Of a stretch of 64,000 nt of DNA, positions 26,525-34,922 are shown piece after piece (within the stretch, counting starts at the first letter, position 1; the number at the start of each line of letters is the position of its first letter). Source of the DNA: Saprospiraceae bacterium. Its GTDB lineage: Bacteria; Bacteroidota; Bacteroidia; Chitinophagales; Saprospiraceae. The notes beneath the pieces are model-generated. The model was not told the origin of the DNA and did not search any database. It saw only the letters and a list, made by a program, of their open reading frames with translations. Where the stretch lies: assembly GCA_016714895.1 (NCBI GenBank), contig JADKBV010000001.1:310001-374000 (forward strand), in the 5' to 3' direction. Made by a program: the position numbers and the translations under genes.

Positions 26525-26547
26525 AAGACATTTTCTTAAAAAGAACG

Positions 26548-26555
26548 CAAAATTA
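26548..26555 (-). promoter_or_regulatory. Promoter -7 box of the lipoprotein gene
   Basis: The minus strand reads TAATTTTG (TAnnTTTG), 24 bases before the ATG at 26524 and downstream of the longer candidate start at 26560. It decides in favour of the shorter protein. Confidence 0.45.
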
Positions 26556-26650
26556 ATCATTTTATGAAGAAAAGTAACAACTAAAAAAAATAAATTAAGA
26601 TTATGTCACCTTTTGTCAATCTATAACAAGACTTTTTATTGTAAGGTAAT

Positions 26651-27559
26651 TTAGTTGTTTTCGTAACCGAAATGTTGCAGCATTTTGTCATCATCCCGCC
26701 AATTTTCCTTGATTTTTACATTCAGGTCAAGGAAAACATGGTTTTGAAAAAAATCTTCGAGAGCCGCTCTGGAGGCAATGCCAAGTTTTTTAATGCTTTC
26801 ACCCCGGTGACCTATGATAATAGGTTTTTGAGATTTTCTATCGACATATATGTCCGCATAAATCATTAATAAAGGTTCCCCATGTTTTTCTTCTTCTTTA
26901 AACCGGTGAACCACGACTTCGCAAGAATAAGGAACTTCCTGTCTGTATTGTTGTAATATATTTTCTCTGATTATTTCTGAAACAAAAAACCTTTCCGGCT
27001 TATCTGAAAGTTGATCTTTAGGGTAGTAGGGCGGGTGAACAGGCAAATACGAAACAATGTCTGCAAGTAATTCTTCGGTATTGGTTTTTTCTTTCGCAGA
27101 AATCATATATACTTTAGTAAAGGCAAAAAAAGCAGAAAGATGAGCTGCTTTCTCTATTGCTTGTTCGGTTTTGTCCATATCAATTTTATTAATGATCAGA
27201 AAAACCGGTGATTCTGCCTTTGCAAACAACGAAAAAATGTTTTCTTCACCAGTATATACATCAAAAATATCTGTTGCAAAAAGGATGACATCAGCGTCCT
27301 CGAAAGCAGAATAAGCATGTTTGTTCATCGATGCCTGCATTTTATAGCTGGGTGAATCGATAATGCCCGGGGTATCTGAAAATACAATCTGATAGTTATC
27401 ATCACTTAATAAGGCGTGAATTCTGTGTCTGGTCGTCTGAGGTTTGGAGGTCACTATAGATAATTTTTCCTGGACAAGCGTATTGACCAAAGTGGATTTA
27501 CCTACATTCGGATTACCGACGATATTTACGAAACCTGCTTTATGTTGTATTTCAGACAT
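26651..27559 (-). CDS. era: GTPase Era
   Basis: A ribosome-associated GTPase that binds the 3' end of 16S rRNA and aids 30S assembly. At 302 residues it has the family length. G1 is GNPNVGKST (residues 15-23), G3 is DTPG near 62, G4 is NKID near 128, and the C-terminal KH domain carries KPIIIGHRGESIKKLG near 245. All motifs are intact. Its ATG lies 5 bases beyond the stop of the upstream hypothetical gene, so both are probably transcribed together. Confidence 0.96.
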   Translation of the reverse strand: MSEIQHKAGFVNIVGNPNVGKSTLVNTLVQEKLSIVTSKPQTTRHRIHALLSDDNYQIVFSDTPGIIDSPSYKMQASMNKHAYSAFEDADVILFATDIFDVYTGEENIFSLFAKAESPVFLIINKIDMDKTEQAIEKAAHLSAFFAFTKVYMISAKEKTNTEELLADIVSYLPVHPPYYPKDQLSDKPERFFVSEIIRENILQQYRQEVPYSCEVVVHRFKEEEKHGEPLLMIYADIYVDRKSQKPIIIGHRGESIKKLGIASRAALEDFFQNHVFLDLNVKIKENWRDDDKMLQHFGYENN

Positions 27560-27564
27560 GAAAA

Positions 27565-28146
27565 TTATTTTAAATATTTAGGGTCAGAAAAAATGATATT
27601 TTCCATTTCTTCTTTTAAAAGATTCGGGTTTTTGGTTCTCCAGTTCATTTCATTCAGATTTTCATCAAAAAATATATAATGATGAAGCCTGTATTTTCGC
27701 ATTTCTTTTTCAACATGGACAAAAGTGTTTACGAGACAAATCCAACCATCATGGTCTTTTACATCTTCATACCACTCTTCATAATAAGAATCATCATCAC
27801 CATGGTAGTTTAATACATTATCACAAAACAAAACATAATGATAGATCTTTTTTTTCAACAAAAAGTCAACCACATCTCTTTTGAAAAACATGATGTCGTT
27901 TTCAATACAATCATTCCATTCTCCGATGAGTTCAATGGCGGCAAAAGACTGCTCGTAGTCGACATACAATAATTTGATGTACAGGGTTTCAGAACCAAAA
28001 TCATCCCATTGCGGATGGATGTAATGGTTGTAAATTTTATTTGTAAAAACAAACTCATCATACTGCCGGCCATAAAACGGTGAATATTTGTCTTCTTCAG
28101 CCACATAATAATCTCTCCAGCCATACCAAGGCTCTATATCATGCAT
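27565..28146 (-). CDS. Conserved-looking hypothetical protein, acidic and tyrosine-rich
   Basis: No family could be recognised. The 193-residue product lacks a signal peptide or membrane helix, so it should be cytoplasmic. It is unusually rich in Tyr, Trp, Asp and Glu (for example DDDSYYEEWYEDVKDHDGW near residue 117) and alternates strands and helices as a small globular domain would. It is a real gene by position: a TATTTTTG promoter box sits 20 bases before the ATG, and era follows 5 bases after its stop. The linkage to era may hint at ribosome assembly or stress, but nothing in the sequence proves it. Confidence 0.75.
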   Translation of the reverse strand: MHDIEPWYGWRDYYVAEEDKYSPFYGRQYDEFVFTNKIYNHYIHPQWDDFGSETLYIKLLYVDYEQSFAAIELIGEWNDCIENDIMFFKRDVVDFLLKKKIYHYVLFCDNVLNYHGDDDSYYEEWYEDVKDHDGWICLVNTFVHVEKEMRKYRLHHYIFFDENLNEMNWRTKNPNLLKEEMENIIFSDPKYLK

Positions 28147-28165
28147 TGTTTTTATTATTTGGGTG

Positions 28166-28173
28166 CAAAAATA
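28166..28173 (-). promoter_or_regulatory. Promoter -7 box of the hypothetical gene and era
   Basis: The minus strand reads TATTTTTG, matching TAnnTTTG, 20 bases before the ATG at 28146. Confidence 0.5.
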
Positions 28174-28293
28174 GTGCTTTTTTTCTAATAGCGGACTGAT
28201 AAGGCAAATCTGACTTTACAATTGTTTGGTTTCCTGACTAACAACCCAAAACGTTAAAATTTTATTAAAAAATCAAAACCAATGCCTAATCAT

Positions 28294-28325
28294 TTTGGTA
28301 TTAGTCATAATAATTTGTATTTTTG
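28294..28325 (+). promoter_or_regulatory. Full Bacteroidota-type promoter of the thioredoxin-like gene
   Basis: TTTG at 28294-28297, a 20-base spacer and TATTTTTG at 28318-28325 give both consensus elements at the proper distance. The predicted leader is about 58 bases. No other element is evident in the 28174-28389 gap. Confidence 0.6.
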
Positions 28326-28389
28326 TTGTTTGTAATCAAAGATTAAACGATTCACACTATGTTTAGTCACATTTTTACAAGCTAATACC

Positions 28390-28941
28390 ATGTTTTTAAG
28401 AGTAGCGTTATTATTATTTTTAACTTCAGGTTTTTGTTCCATAGCAACAGCTCAGAACAGGATTAAGTGGATTTCACCTTCGGCCGCAGCTTCCAAGCAG
28501 CATGGCACTTCCAAATATTATTTTCTTTATTTTTATTACAGTGACTGTAAATGGTGTAAACATCTGGAGGTGACAACTTTTATGGACGATTACACTGCAC
28601 GATTTATCAATCAGAAATTTCATGCTGTCAAAATTGATGCTACCACGGAAGACAAAATTGAGTTTAACCAGGAGACCTATAAAAGCATCAGCGTAGGCAA
28701 ATACGAGTTTAATGAATTGGCTGTGGAGTTGTTAAACGGAAAGATGTCTTTTCCGGCTATTGTCATTCTGGATGAAAAGTTCAATCGCATCGGAGTACAT
28801 CAAAACTATTATAATGTAGATGATTTTCAGATGATTATGGCCTATTATGCGGGAGGTCATTATAAAACTACCTTATTCCGGCATTATTCCAATAATTATT
28901 GCAAAGATTCACATTTTTATAATCTGGTTTCCGACAAATAG
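28390..28941 (+). CDS. Exported thioredoxin-like protein
   Basis: A periplasmic thioredoxin-fold protein of 183 residues. The signal peptide spans 1-21 (ending ATAQ). The active-site pair is Cys53 and Cys56 in SDCKWCKHLE, the arrangement of the Thioredoxin_7/DUF255-like group. The cis-proline region appears in MSFPAIVILDEKF near residue 120. It probably reduces or isomerises disulfides in exported proteins, which fits the many cysteine-rich secreted proteins in this window. That link is inference. Its last 33 bases overlap the 3' end of fmt on the other strand. Confidence 0.82.
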   Translation: MFLRVALLLFLTSGFCSIATAQNRIKWISPSAAASKQHGTSKYYFLYFYYSDCKWCKHLEVTTFMDDYTARFINQKFHAVKIDATTEDKIEFNQETYKSISVGKYEFNELAVELLNGKMSFPAIVILDEKFNRIGVHQNYYNVDDFQMIMAYYAGGHYKTTLFRHYSNNYCKDSHFYNLVSDK

Positions 28942-29856
28942 ATTTGTTATTTTATTACCAGCCAGGAATTCGTGGATTTTTAAAGCTTTTCCACCTTGCA
29001 TTTTTAGTTCCGATACATTTATAAAACCACCCAAAGATTTTATTTTTATCCATTTTTTATGGTCGGTAATGATGGTTCCCGGAAGATTTGTATCAAGTTC
29101 ATCTACTTCAGACGTTATTGAAAGTATTTTACATTCTTTACCATCGATAAAGGTCCAGGCGCCGGGAAACGGGTTCATTCCACGTATAAAGTTAAATACT
29201 ACACCAACGTTTTGTGTAAAATTGATTTCAGCATCTGCATGAAATATTTTTGGTGCATGGCTTACCAGCGTCCCATCTTGTTTTTTAAACGAATAATTAC
29301 CTGATTGAATCATTTTAAGAGCTTTGACCAAAGTTTTTGCACCCAGTTGTTGCATTTTATTATATACTGCACCTGTTGTATCTTCCGGAAGTATAGGTAA
29401 ACTTTCCTGAAGCAGTATATCACCGGTATCAATGTCATGTTTCAATTTGAAAACGGTTACGCCGGTTTCAATTTCGCCATTGATGACAGCCCAATGAATG
29501 GGAGCGGCGCCTCTATAACAGGGCAGAAGACTGCCGTGCAGGTTGTAACTGCCCAAGGGCGGCATTGACCATACTATTTCAGGAAGCATTCTGAAGGCTA
29601 CCACAACAAAAATATCGGCTTTGAAGGCAGACAGGCTCTCTATAAAAGCCTCGTTTTTTAGTTTTTCAGGTTGTAATACAGGCAGGTTTTTTTCAAGAGC
29701 CAGTTTTTTTACTTCTGATTGTAAAAGTTGTTTTCCACCACGTCCTCCCATATGGTCTTTGGCAGTCACGACACAAACCACTTCAAATCCTTCTGAAATC
29801 AAAACATTCAGGGATGTTGCTGCAAATTCTGGTGTTCCGAAAAAAACAATTTTCAT
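28909..29856 (-). CDS. fmt: Methionyl-tRNA formyltransferase
   Basis: Formylates Met-tRNAfMet with 10-formyl-tetrahydrofolate for translation initiation. At 315 residues it is complete. The N-terminal catalytic domain has the NLHGSLLPCYRGAAP motif near residue 105 (catalytic Asn and His) and an aspartate in DIDTGDIL near 145. The C-terminal domain begins near 205 (NFIRGMNPFPGAWT). The ATG at 29856 gives the classical start MKIVFFGTPEFA. The 3' end overlaps the thioredoxin-like gene by 33 bases, tail to tail. Confidence 0.96.
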   Translation of the reverse strand: MKIVFFGTPEFAATSLNVLISEGFEVVCVVTAKDHMGGRGGKQLLQSEVKKLALEKNLPVLQPEKLKNEAFIESLSAFKADIFVVVAFRMLPEIVWSMPPLGSYNLHGSLLPCYRGAAPIHWAVINGEIETGVTVFKLKHDIDTGDILLQESLPILPEDTTGAVYNKMQQLGAKTLVKALKMIQSGNYSFKKQDGTLVSHAPKIFHADAEINFTQNVGVVFNFIRGMNPFPGAWTFIDGKECKILSITSEVDELDTNLPGTIITDHKKWIKIKSLGGFINVSELKMQGGKALKIHEFLAGNKITNLFVGNQIIKM

Positions 29857-30023
29857 TTGTTGATAAATTTTATTTGGTATTTACGTTACTACAAGTTTTA
29901 AAATCCTCGATATTAATCTGTTGGTTATCAATATCTTTTGGATTTGGCAGAGATGTATTATTGGAAATACTCAATTTGATGAATTAAAATATCAACTGCA
30001 AATTTACAAAAAAGTTGGCTCTG

Positions 30024-30659
30024 TCAGAATTTGTAACCCAAGGTAAATAAAATTCTTGATGGATTCGGGTTGAGTAAAAAATCTCTGCCACCTATATTAA
30101 TGTTTTCACCAGCATATCCCAAATTGTTTTCATAGACGACATCAAAACGAAATCTCCACACATCAACGCCTGCACCTGCCTGAATTCCGTATTGGAAGGT
30201 TTTAAATTTTTCGCGGTAAGCATCAACATTCCAAAGGTCAGATGTTTTGCTGATTAAGACATTAGCTACCGGTCCTGCCTGCAGTCTGAAAAATCCGGCC
30301 TTTAAACCCATCATAACAGGTATCTGAACCTGATTGTACCTTTCGTTTGTTACCAGATGAATTACTCCTGATTCGGAATATTCTTCCAACATATATGTAA
30401 AAGAAGAAGACTGAAACAAAACCGAAGGTTCGACATAAAAATTGGTAAACAAAATTCGGGTGTATAAACCGAAATGATGTCCGTATTCGGCTTCGGTAAG
30501 CTGGGTGAAAAATTTATTTTGTGTTGTCCAATCGACTACTGATTTTTGACCCAGTTGAAAACTGCTTATTCCTGCCTTCATACCAAATTCTATTTGAGCA
30601 GATCCCCGAAAAGTCAGGAGTAAAGTGCATAATAATATAAAAACTATTGGATTTTTCAT
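30024..30659 (-). CDS. PorT-like outer-membrane beta-barrel protein
   Basis: A small outer-membrane barrel of 211 residues with a signal peptide (1-21, ending GSAQ). It alternates polar and hydrophobic residues in strands beginning IEFGMKAGISSF and ends in the aromatic-terminated strand FTLGYKF, typical of OMP_b-brl/PorT-family proteins common in Bacteroidota. Function is unknown. It lies alone between fmt and engB, with no clear promoter box on its strand. Confidence 0.75.
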   Translation of the reverse strand: MKNPIVFILLCTLLLTFRGSAQIEFGMKAGISSFQLGQKSVVDWTTQNKFFTQLTEAEYGHHFGLYTRILFTNFYVEPSVLFQSSSFTYMLEEYSESGVIHLVTNERYNQVQIPVMMGLKAGFFRLQAGPVANVLISKTSDLWNVDAYREKFKTFQYGIQAGAGVDVWRFRFDVVYENNLGYAGENINIGGRDFLLNPNPSRILFTLGYKF

Positions 30660-30856
30660 GGGTATTGGATTTATGGATTATGAAAAGATATAGGCAGAGA
30701 ACGGGATAACACATATAAAATGTGTATTTTTGCACTCATTTTAACCATTAATTAATCCCAAAACCATTTTAATGTTGGGGAAAATAATTATAAAATTTTG
30801 AATTATAATTATTTAGTTATTAATGTAATTCATAATATATCAAAAATAGTGCCGTA

Positions 30857-31459
30857 GTGAATTTTACGAAAGCAGAATATGTTGCCAGTTATCCTAAAGT
30901 CAGTTCATGTCCGGTAAGTGACAAGGCTGAGTTTGCCTTTATAGGCCGGTCTAATGTTGGTAAATCCTCATTAATCAATATGCTGACGGGTAAAAAGGCA
31001 TTGGCTAAAGTTTCAAACACTCCCGGCAAAACACAAATGATCAATTATTTTAACATCGAAGACAAATGGTTTTTGGTGGACTTGCCGGGATATGGATATG
31101 CGAGGGTTTCAAAAGATAAAAAAGCGACTTTCAGTAAAATGATACTGAATTATCTGGAAAAGAGAGAAAACCTGGTAACGTCATTTGTTTTGATCGATCT
31201 CAGGTTGCCTCTTCAAAAAATTGACCATGAATTTTTGACCTGGATGGGCGAAAAAGGTCTGTCATTCAGCATAATCTTTACAAAATCAGATAAATTGACC
31301 AAAGCAGAATTGGCAAAAAACCTTCAACGTATTAATACTGCTTTACTGCAGGACTGGGAAAGTTTACCCACTCATTTTATCAGCAGTTCAGCTACAAACG
31401 TCGGAAAAGAAGAGGTATTGCAATATATTAAGGAAATATTAGCCAAAACCAATGAGTAA
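30857..31459 (+). CDS. engB: Ribosome biogenesis GTP-binding protein EngB (YsxC/YihA)
   Basis: A GTPase needed for 50S subunit assembly. At 200 residues it has the family length. G1 is GRSNVGKSS (residues 30-38), G2/G3 region TPGKTQMINYF and DLPGYGYARV follow, and G4 is TKSDKL near 155. The start is GTG (MNFTKAEYVAS), supported by family alignment. Its end overlaps the acyltransferase ATG by 8 bases, showing an operon of engB, acyltransferase and exonuclease. Confidence 0.95.
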   Translation: MNFTKAEYVASYPKVSSCPVSDKAEFAFIGRSNVGKSSLINMLTGKKALAKVSNTPGKTQMINYFNIEDKWFLVDLPGYGYARVSKDKKATFSKMILNYLEKRENLVTSFVLIDLRLPLQKIDHEFLTWMGEKGLSFSIIFTKSDKLTKAELAKNLQRINTALLQDWESLPTHFISSSATNVGKEEVLQYIKEILAKTNE

Positions 31460-33130
31460 AGAGAAAACAAAGGCATTATTTGGTGTCATTGAACAGTGGC
31501 CAATTGCCAAAGCCAGTAAAGAACGAAAAGAATTTATAGAACGGCTCAATAGTTTTGTTTTTGAAAGATTGAATGAAGGTCACCGGGGAAATCTTTCGGA
31601 ATTGGTATCAAAAACCGTTTATCTTGAAAAACAAAGAATCAAGCTCAATCCCTGGAAAGTAGACCCTGTTGATGATAAAGGGTACTGGAATAATATAGGC
31701 ACCCAACTGGATTTAATTCAAAATCTTGCTGACAAAGAAAATGCAGAAGAAGAACTTTTAAAAAGAATCATCAACAGGTATTCCGAAGAAATTGTAGGTC
31801 ATTTTGATAAAAAAACCTTCTTATTCAGTCGTTGGTTTCTGACTGCTTTTTTTAAAAGGCTTTTTAACAGGTATTTTGGAAAAAATCAGTGGCGTTGGGG
31901 TAAAAAGTCGCATTTATTGGAAAAGATGAAGATAAGTGGTGATGTATCATTGGTTCATAATCTTTTTACAAAAGGCACTGTTGTGATTTTGCCAACCCAT
32001 CATTCCAATCTGGATAGTATTATGGTCGGATACATGATTGATACCAAGATGGAATTACCCGTTTTTTCTTACGGAGCAGGATTAAACCTGTACAATGTGG
32101 AAATTGCGGCATATTTTATGAATCGATTGGGTGCTTTCAGGGTGGATAGACGTAAAAAAATCCCGTCTATCTTGAATGCCTGAAAGGAATGACAAGTTAT
32201 TCACTGACAAAAGGAATCAACAATATATTTTTTCCAGGAGGTACAAGGTCAAGAAGCGGTGCAACAGAATCCAAAGTAAAACTTGGATTAATCAGTTCGC
32301 TGATTGAAGCACAAAGGCTGAATATCGAACAAGGGGATCATACCAAAATAATAGTTGTTACCATGAATGTCAACTACCATTTTGTGTTGGAGGCTAAAGC
32401 GTTGATAGATCAGTATTTAAGGCATGTAGGCAGGGAAAAACATATTATTTCGAGGGATAGTAAGCCGGGTTTTGCAGGATATGTACAGTTGATTCGCCAA
32501 TTATTCAACAAGGAATCTGAAGTTTATTTTTCCTTGGGAAGGGTTATGGATGTTTTTGGAAACAGTCTGGATGAAAACGCCAACAGTCTGGATAAATTCG
32601 GTAATATTATTGATATCAAAGATTATTTTACCACCGATGGCCTGATCAAAGCGGATCCTCAGCGTGAAAGCATTTACACAAGGCTTTTGGGTGAATATGT
32701 GACGAAGGAATATCAAAAAAATCAAGTAGTATTAAGTTCAAATATCCTTGCTTATGTTGCGTTTCAAACGCTTTTTGGAGAATATGATTCTCATGATTTT
32801 GTACAATTTATTAACACCAAACACAATAAACCAAGTATTTCTTACTCTCTTTTTAAAGACAGGTGTTTGGAGGTGATGGATGTATTACAGTCCTGGGCCA
32901 AAGAAAATTTGATTATTTTGGCTCCGGAAATACAAAATTCGGATATTGAAGATGTAATCCATCACGGATTGGAACATTTAGGGATCTATCACAAAAACAT
33001 GATTTTAAAAAAGGTAGATGACATGATTTTTGTTCAGGATATGTCTTTGCTGTTTTTTTATCATAACAGATTGGTAAATTATTCATTTGACACCGTATTA
33101 CCTTGGGTTTCAAAAATAAAAGTTGAATAA
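31452..33130 (+). CDS. PlsB-like glycerophospholipid acyltransferase, interrupted by a one-base frameshift
   Basis: Two adjacent frames together encode one acyltransferase of about 559 residues. The first (31452-32183) holds the catalytic HHSNLD (the HX4D motif) near residue 180 and the FRVDRRKK block. The second continues with FFPGGTRSRSG, the glycine-rich substrate motif of the family. Reading crosses from one frame to the other in a run of seven A at 32154-32160. One additional A restores an unbroken protein through NPVYLECLKGMTSYSL. Members acylate glycerol 3-phosphate or lysophosphatidate at the inner membrane. The second half also carries a C-terminal extension of unknown role. The break is more likely a sequencing error than decay, because both halves are otherwise intact. 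Confidence 0.85.
32154..32160 (+). other. Frameshift site in the acyltransferase gene (A7 run)
   Basis: The sequence CGT-AAA-AAA-ATC forces the frame to a TGA at 32181-32183. With eight A instead of seven, the frame runs on without a stop into the second half of the gene. A -1 slip by the ribosome here would give the same product, but no typical X-XXY-YYZ heptamer is in phase (the base before the two AAA codons is T). Confidence 0.8.
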
Positions 33131-33142
33131 AAATTAAAAAAG

Positions 33143-33685
33143 TTGAATTACATCATTTTTGATTTGGAAGCCACTTGTTGGTTGGGTAGGCCGCCTCACG
33201 GGATAAACGAAATTATAGAAATCGGGGCGGTTAAAGTAAACCGCTATGGCGAAATAGATTCTATATTCAGTAAGTTTGTAAAACCTACGTATAATCCTGT
33301 ATTATCAGATTTTTGCAAAAAACTAACTTCCATCAGTCAGTCGGATGTAGATAAAGCCAAAACTTTTTCAAAAGTGTGTGAAGAGTTTATGGAATGGATT
33401 GACATCGATCAGGATTATATGCTTGTAAGCTGGGGAAAATACGATAAAGAGCAGTTATTGTTGGAGTGTAAACTACATAAAATGGACGAAGAATGGTTGG
33501 ATTTTCATTACAACGTTAAGCCGGCCTACAGAAAGTTAAAAAATGAAACACACGAGCAAGGTTTAAAAAAGGTGATTAAAAATGAAGGATTTGAGTTTTC
33601 CGGCATCCATCACAGAGCTATTTCAGATGCTGAAAACCTTGCCAAAGTATTTATAAAGTATTTAGAAAACTGGGATATTGGTTAG
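33143..33685 (+). CDS. DEDDh 3'-5' exonuclease family protein (ERI-1/KapD-like)
   Basis: A cytoplasmic exonuclease of 180 residues. Exo I is FDLEATC (residues 5-11, with Asp and Glu metal ligands), Exo II lies around LVSWGKYDKEQLL near 95, and Exo III is HHRAISDAENLAKV near 155 (His and Asp), giving the DEDDh signature. It begins MNYIIFDLEATCW from a TTG start at 33143, the only start-like codon consistent with the domain. ERI-1/KapD-like members act on RNA or DNA 3' ends. The substrate is unknown here. It closes the engB-acyltransferase unit, 12 bases after its predecessor. Confidence 0.85.
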   Translation: MNYIIFDLEATCWLGRPPHGINEIIEIGAVKVNRYGEIDSIFSKFVKPTYNPVLSDFCKKLTSISQSDVDKAKTFSKVCEEFMEWIDIDQDYMLVSWGKYDKEQLLLECKLHKMDEEWLDFHYNVKPAYRKLKNETHEQGLKKVIKNEGFEFSGIHHRAISDAENLAKVFIKYLENWDIG

Positions 33686-33688
33686 TCT

Positions 33689-34723
33689 TTAAAAAATAGC
33701 AACTGAAAATAGTAAAATGACTGCAGTGCTAATTCCCAGGTTCACCATATAAAACAAAAGGGTTAAAGTAAATTTTAGGATTGTTTTGAGCCAATTTTGT
33801 TTATAATAATTTTTGAAAGAAAATAAAGACAGCCCCAGGATGCTCAGACCGATATATTTCCAAACCCAATCATCTAGCATTTTGGGCAATGTGGCTTCGA
33901 AAAGTATTAATAATATGCAAATCATAAATGCTGATGAGTGCATATGGAACAAAAGTGTAAGATGTTCCATATAATAAAAACTACGCCGATAATAAAACAT
34001 CAATAAAAATAACGCGGTAAAAATCAAACACATAGGTAATGCCCATAATACATTTTTAAGAAAAAATGAGATAAAGTCGTCATTTTGGATATAAAACTTC
34101 ATAGATTGTTTAATAAAAAGCCTGTTTAAAAATCCTTTGATTTCATATTTGTTCAAAAGGATGTCATGAGATTCAAAAAGAACTTCCCGCAACAGTATAG
34201 GTTTTTCGGATTCACCATCTGTATTAAAAACCAAAAAGGGTTCAAAACTTAAGGTGTCATATGGTATTAATCCTTTACCAAAAATTGCTGTATAATATTT
34301 ATTCCTTTCATCATGTGATACGTTCAGTTTGGTAAAGATTGAATCCATACTGTCTTTTTTGATAAAATCGTTTTGCGTTAGAAAAAAATCTGAGCCTAAC
34401 GTTATGTCAGAAAATGAAGAATAAAAGACAGTGATCAAAGAAAATAAAATAAATAACAAAACAAGAAACATTCTGGCAGGGTGGTAGTAAGGTGCCCTTT
34501 TGCCTGCAACAAAATTTTGGGTTAGTTTCCAGGGGGTTCTTAACAACCACACAGATCTGAGAAATGTATTATCCAGATTGAAGACCGTAATAAATGTCTG
34601 AAATAATACATCTTTCAAATGCAGAGGTTGCCTGCTTTTTTTCTGTCCGCAATGTGAACAAAATTTATCACCCTCCTGAAAGGGTTTTTCGCAATTTAAA
34701 CAATAAGGCTCCGGATTAGTCAA
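33689..34723 (-). CDS. DUF3667 family zinc-ribbon membrane protein
   Basis: A 344-residue integral membrane protein of unknown role. It starts with a zinc ribbon (Cys8, Cys11, Cys22, Cys25: CLNCEKPF ... FCSHCGQKK), followed by the DUF3667 hallmark LRTPWKLTQNFVAGKRAPYY and about five hydrophobic segments near 85-105, 230-250, 260-280, 290-305 and 315-344. A polar stretch separates the first helix from the later four. The start is TTG at 34723, supported by a TAATTTTG promoter box at 34738-34745. It converges on the exonuclease gene with only 3 bases between stops. Confidence 0.85.
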   Translation of the reverse strand: MTNPEPYCLNCEKPFQEGDKFCSHCGQKKSRQPLHLKDVLFQTFITVFNLDNTFLRSVWLLRTPWKLTQNFVAGKRAPYYHPARMFLVLLFILFSLITVFYSSFSDITLGSDFFLTQNDFIKKDSMDSIFTKLNVSHDERNKYYTAIFGKGLIPYDTLSFEPFLVFNTDGESEKPILLREVLFESHDILLNKYEIKGFLNRLFIKQSMKFYIQNDDFISFFLKNVLWALPMCLIFTALFLLMFYYRRSFYYMEHLTLLFHMHSSAFMICILLILFEATLPKMLDDWVWKYIGLSILGLSLFSFKNYYKQNWLKTILKFTLTLLFYMVNLGISTAVILLFSVAIF

Positions 34724-34737
34724 TGTAAATTTTTTCT

Positions 34738-34745
34738 CAAAATTA
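34738..34745 (-). promoter_or_regulatory. Promoter -7 box of the DUF3667 gene
   Basis: The minus strand reads TAATTTTG (TAnnTTTG), 15 bases before the TTG start. The remainder of the gap up to 34922 shows no supported feature. Confidence 0.45.
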
Positions 34746-34922
34746 ATAAAGCCTTTAAAACTGCCCTTATTTTTTTGAAAAAGATTATAAAAAAAGTGGC
34801 TTTTTGATGTTCATGAAGACTGATGGTATCATTCAAACAGTGCTTTTTGTGATTTTTGGGCCGTAAAAGAGGTAAGGTACAAGTACTTGAAAAATTACCT
34901 TTCACTGTCACAAATAACTGAA

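Noticed and set aside
28174..28389. A tRNA or small RNA in this and the other longer gaps (2810-3060, 10400-10622, 29857-30023, 30660-30856)
   Set aside because: No cloverleaf, CCA-like end or strong paired structure could be found by eye. Only promoter-like boxes are supported.
32154..32160. Programmed -1 ribosomal frameshifting in the acyltransferase gene
   Set aside because: The A7 run is not in the phase of a canonical X-XXY-YYZ heptamer, no stem-loop is obvious downstream, and two other genes have comparable indels at shorter A runs. Sequencing error is simpler.
34720..34911. A 63-codon open frame on the minus strand before the DUF3667 gene
   Set aside because: It overlaps the promoter box at 34738-34745 and the DUF3667 start, has a low-complexity Lys/His/Phe-rich product and no recognisable start signal.
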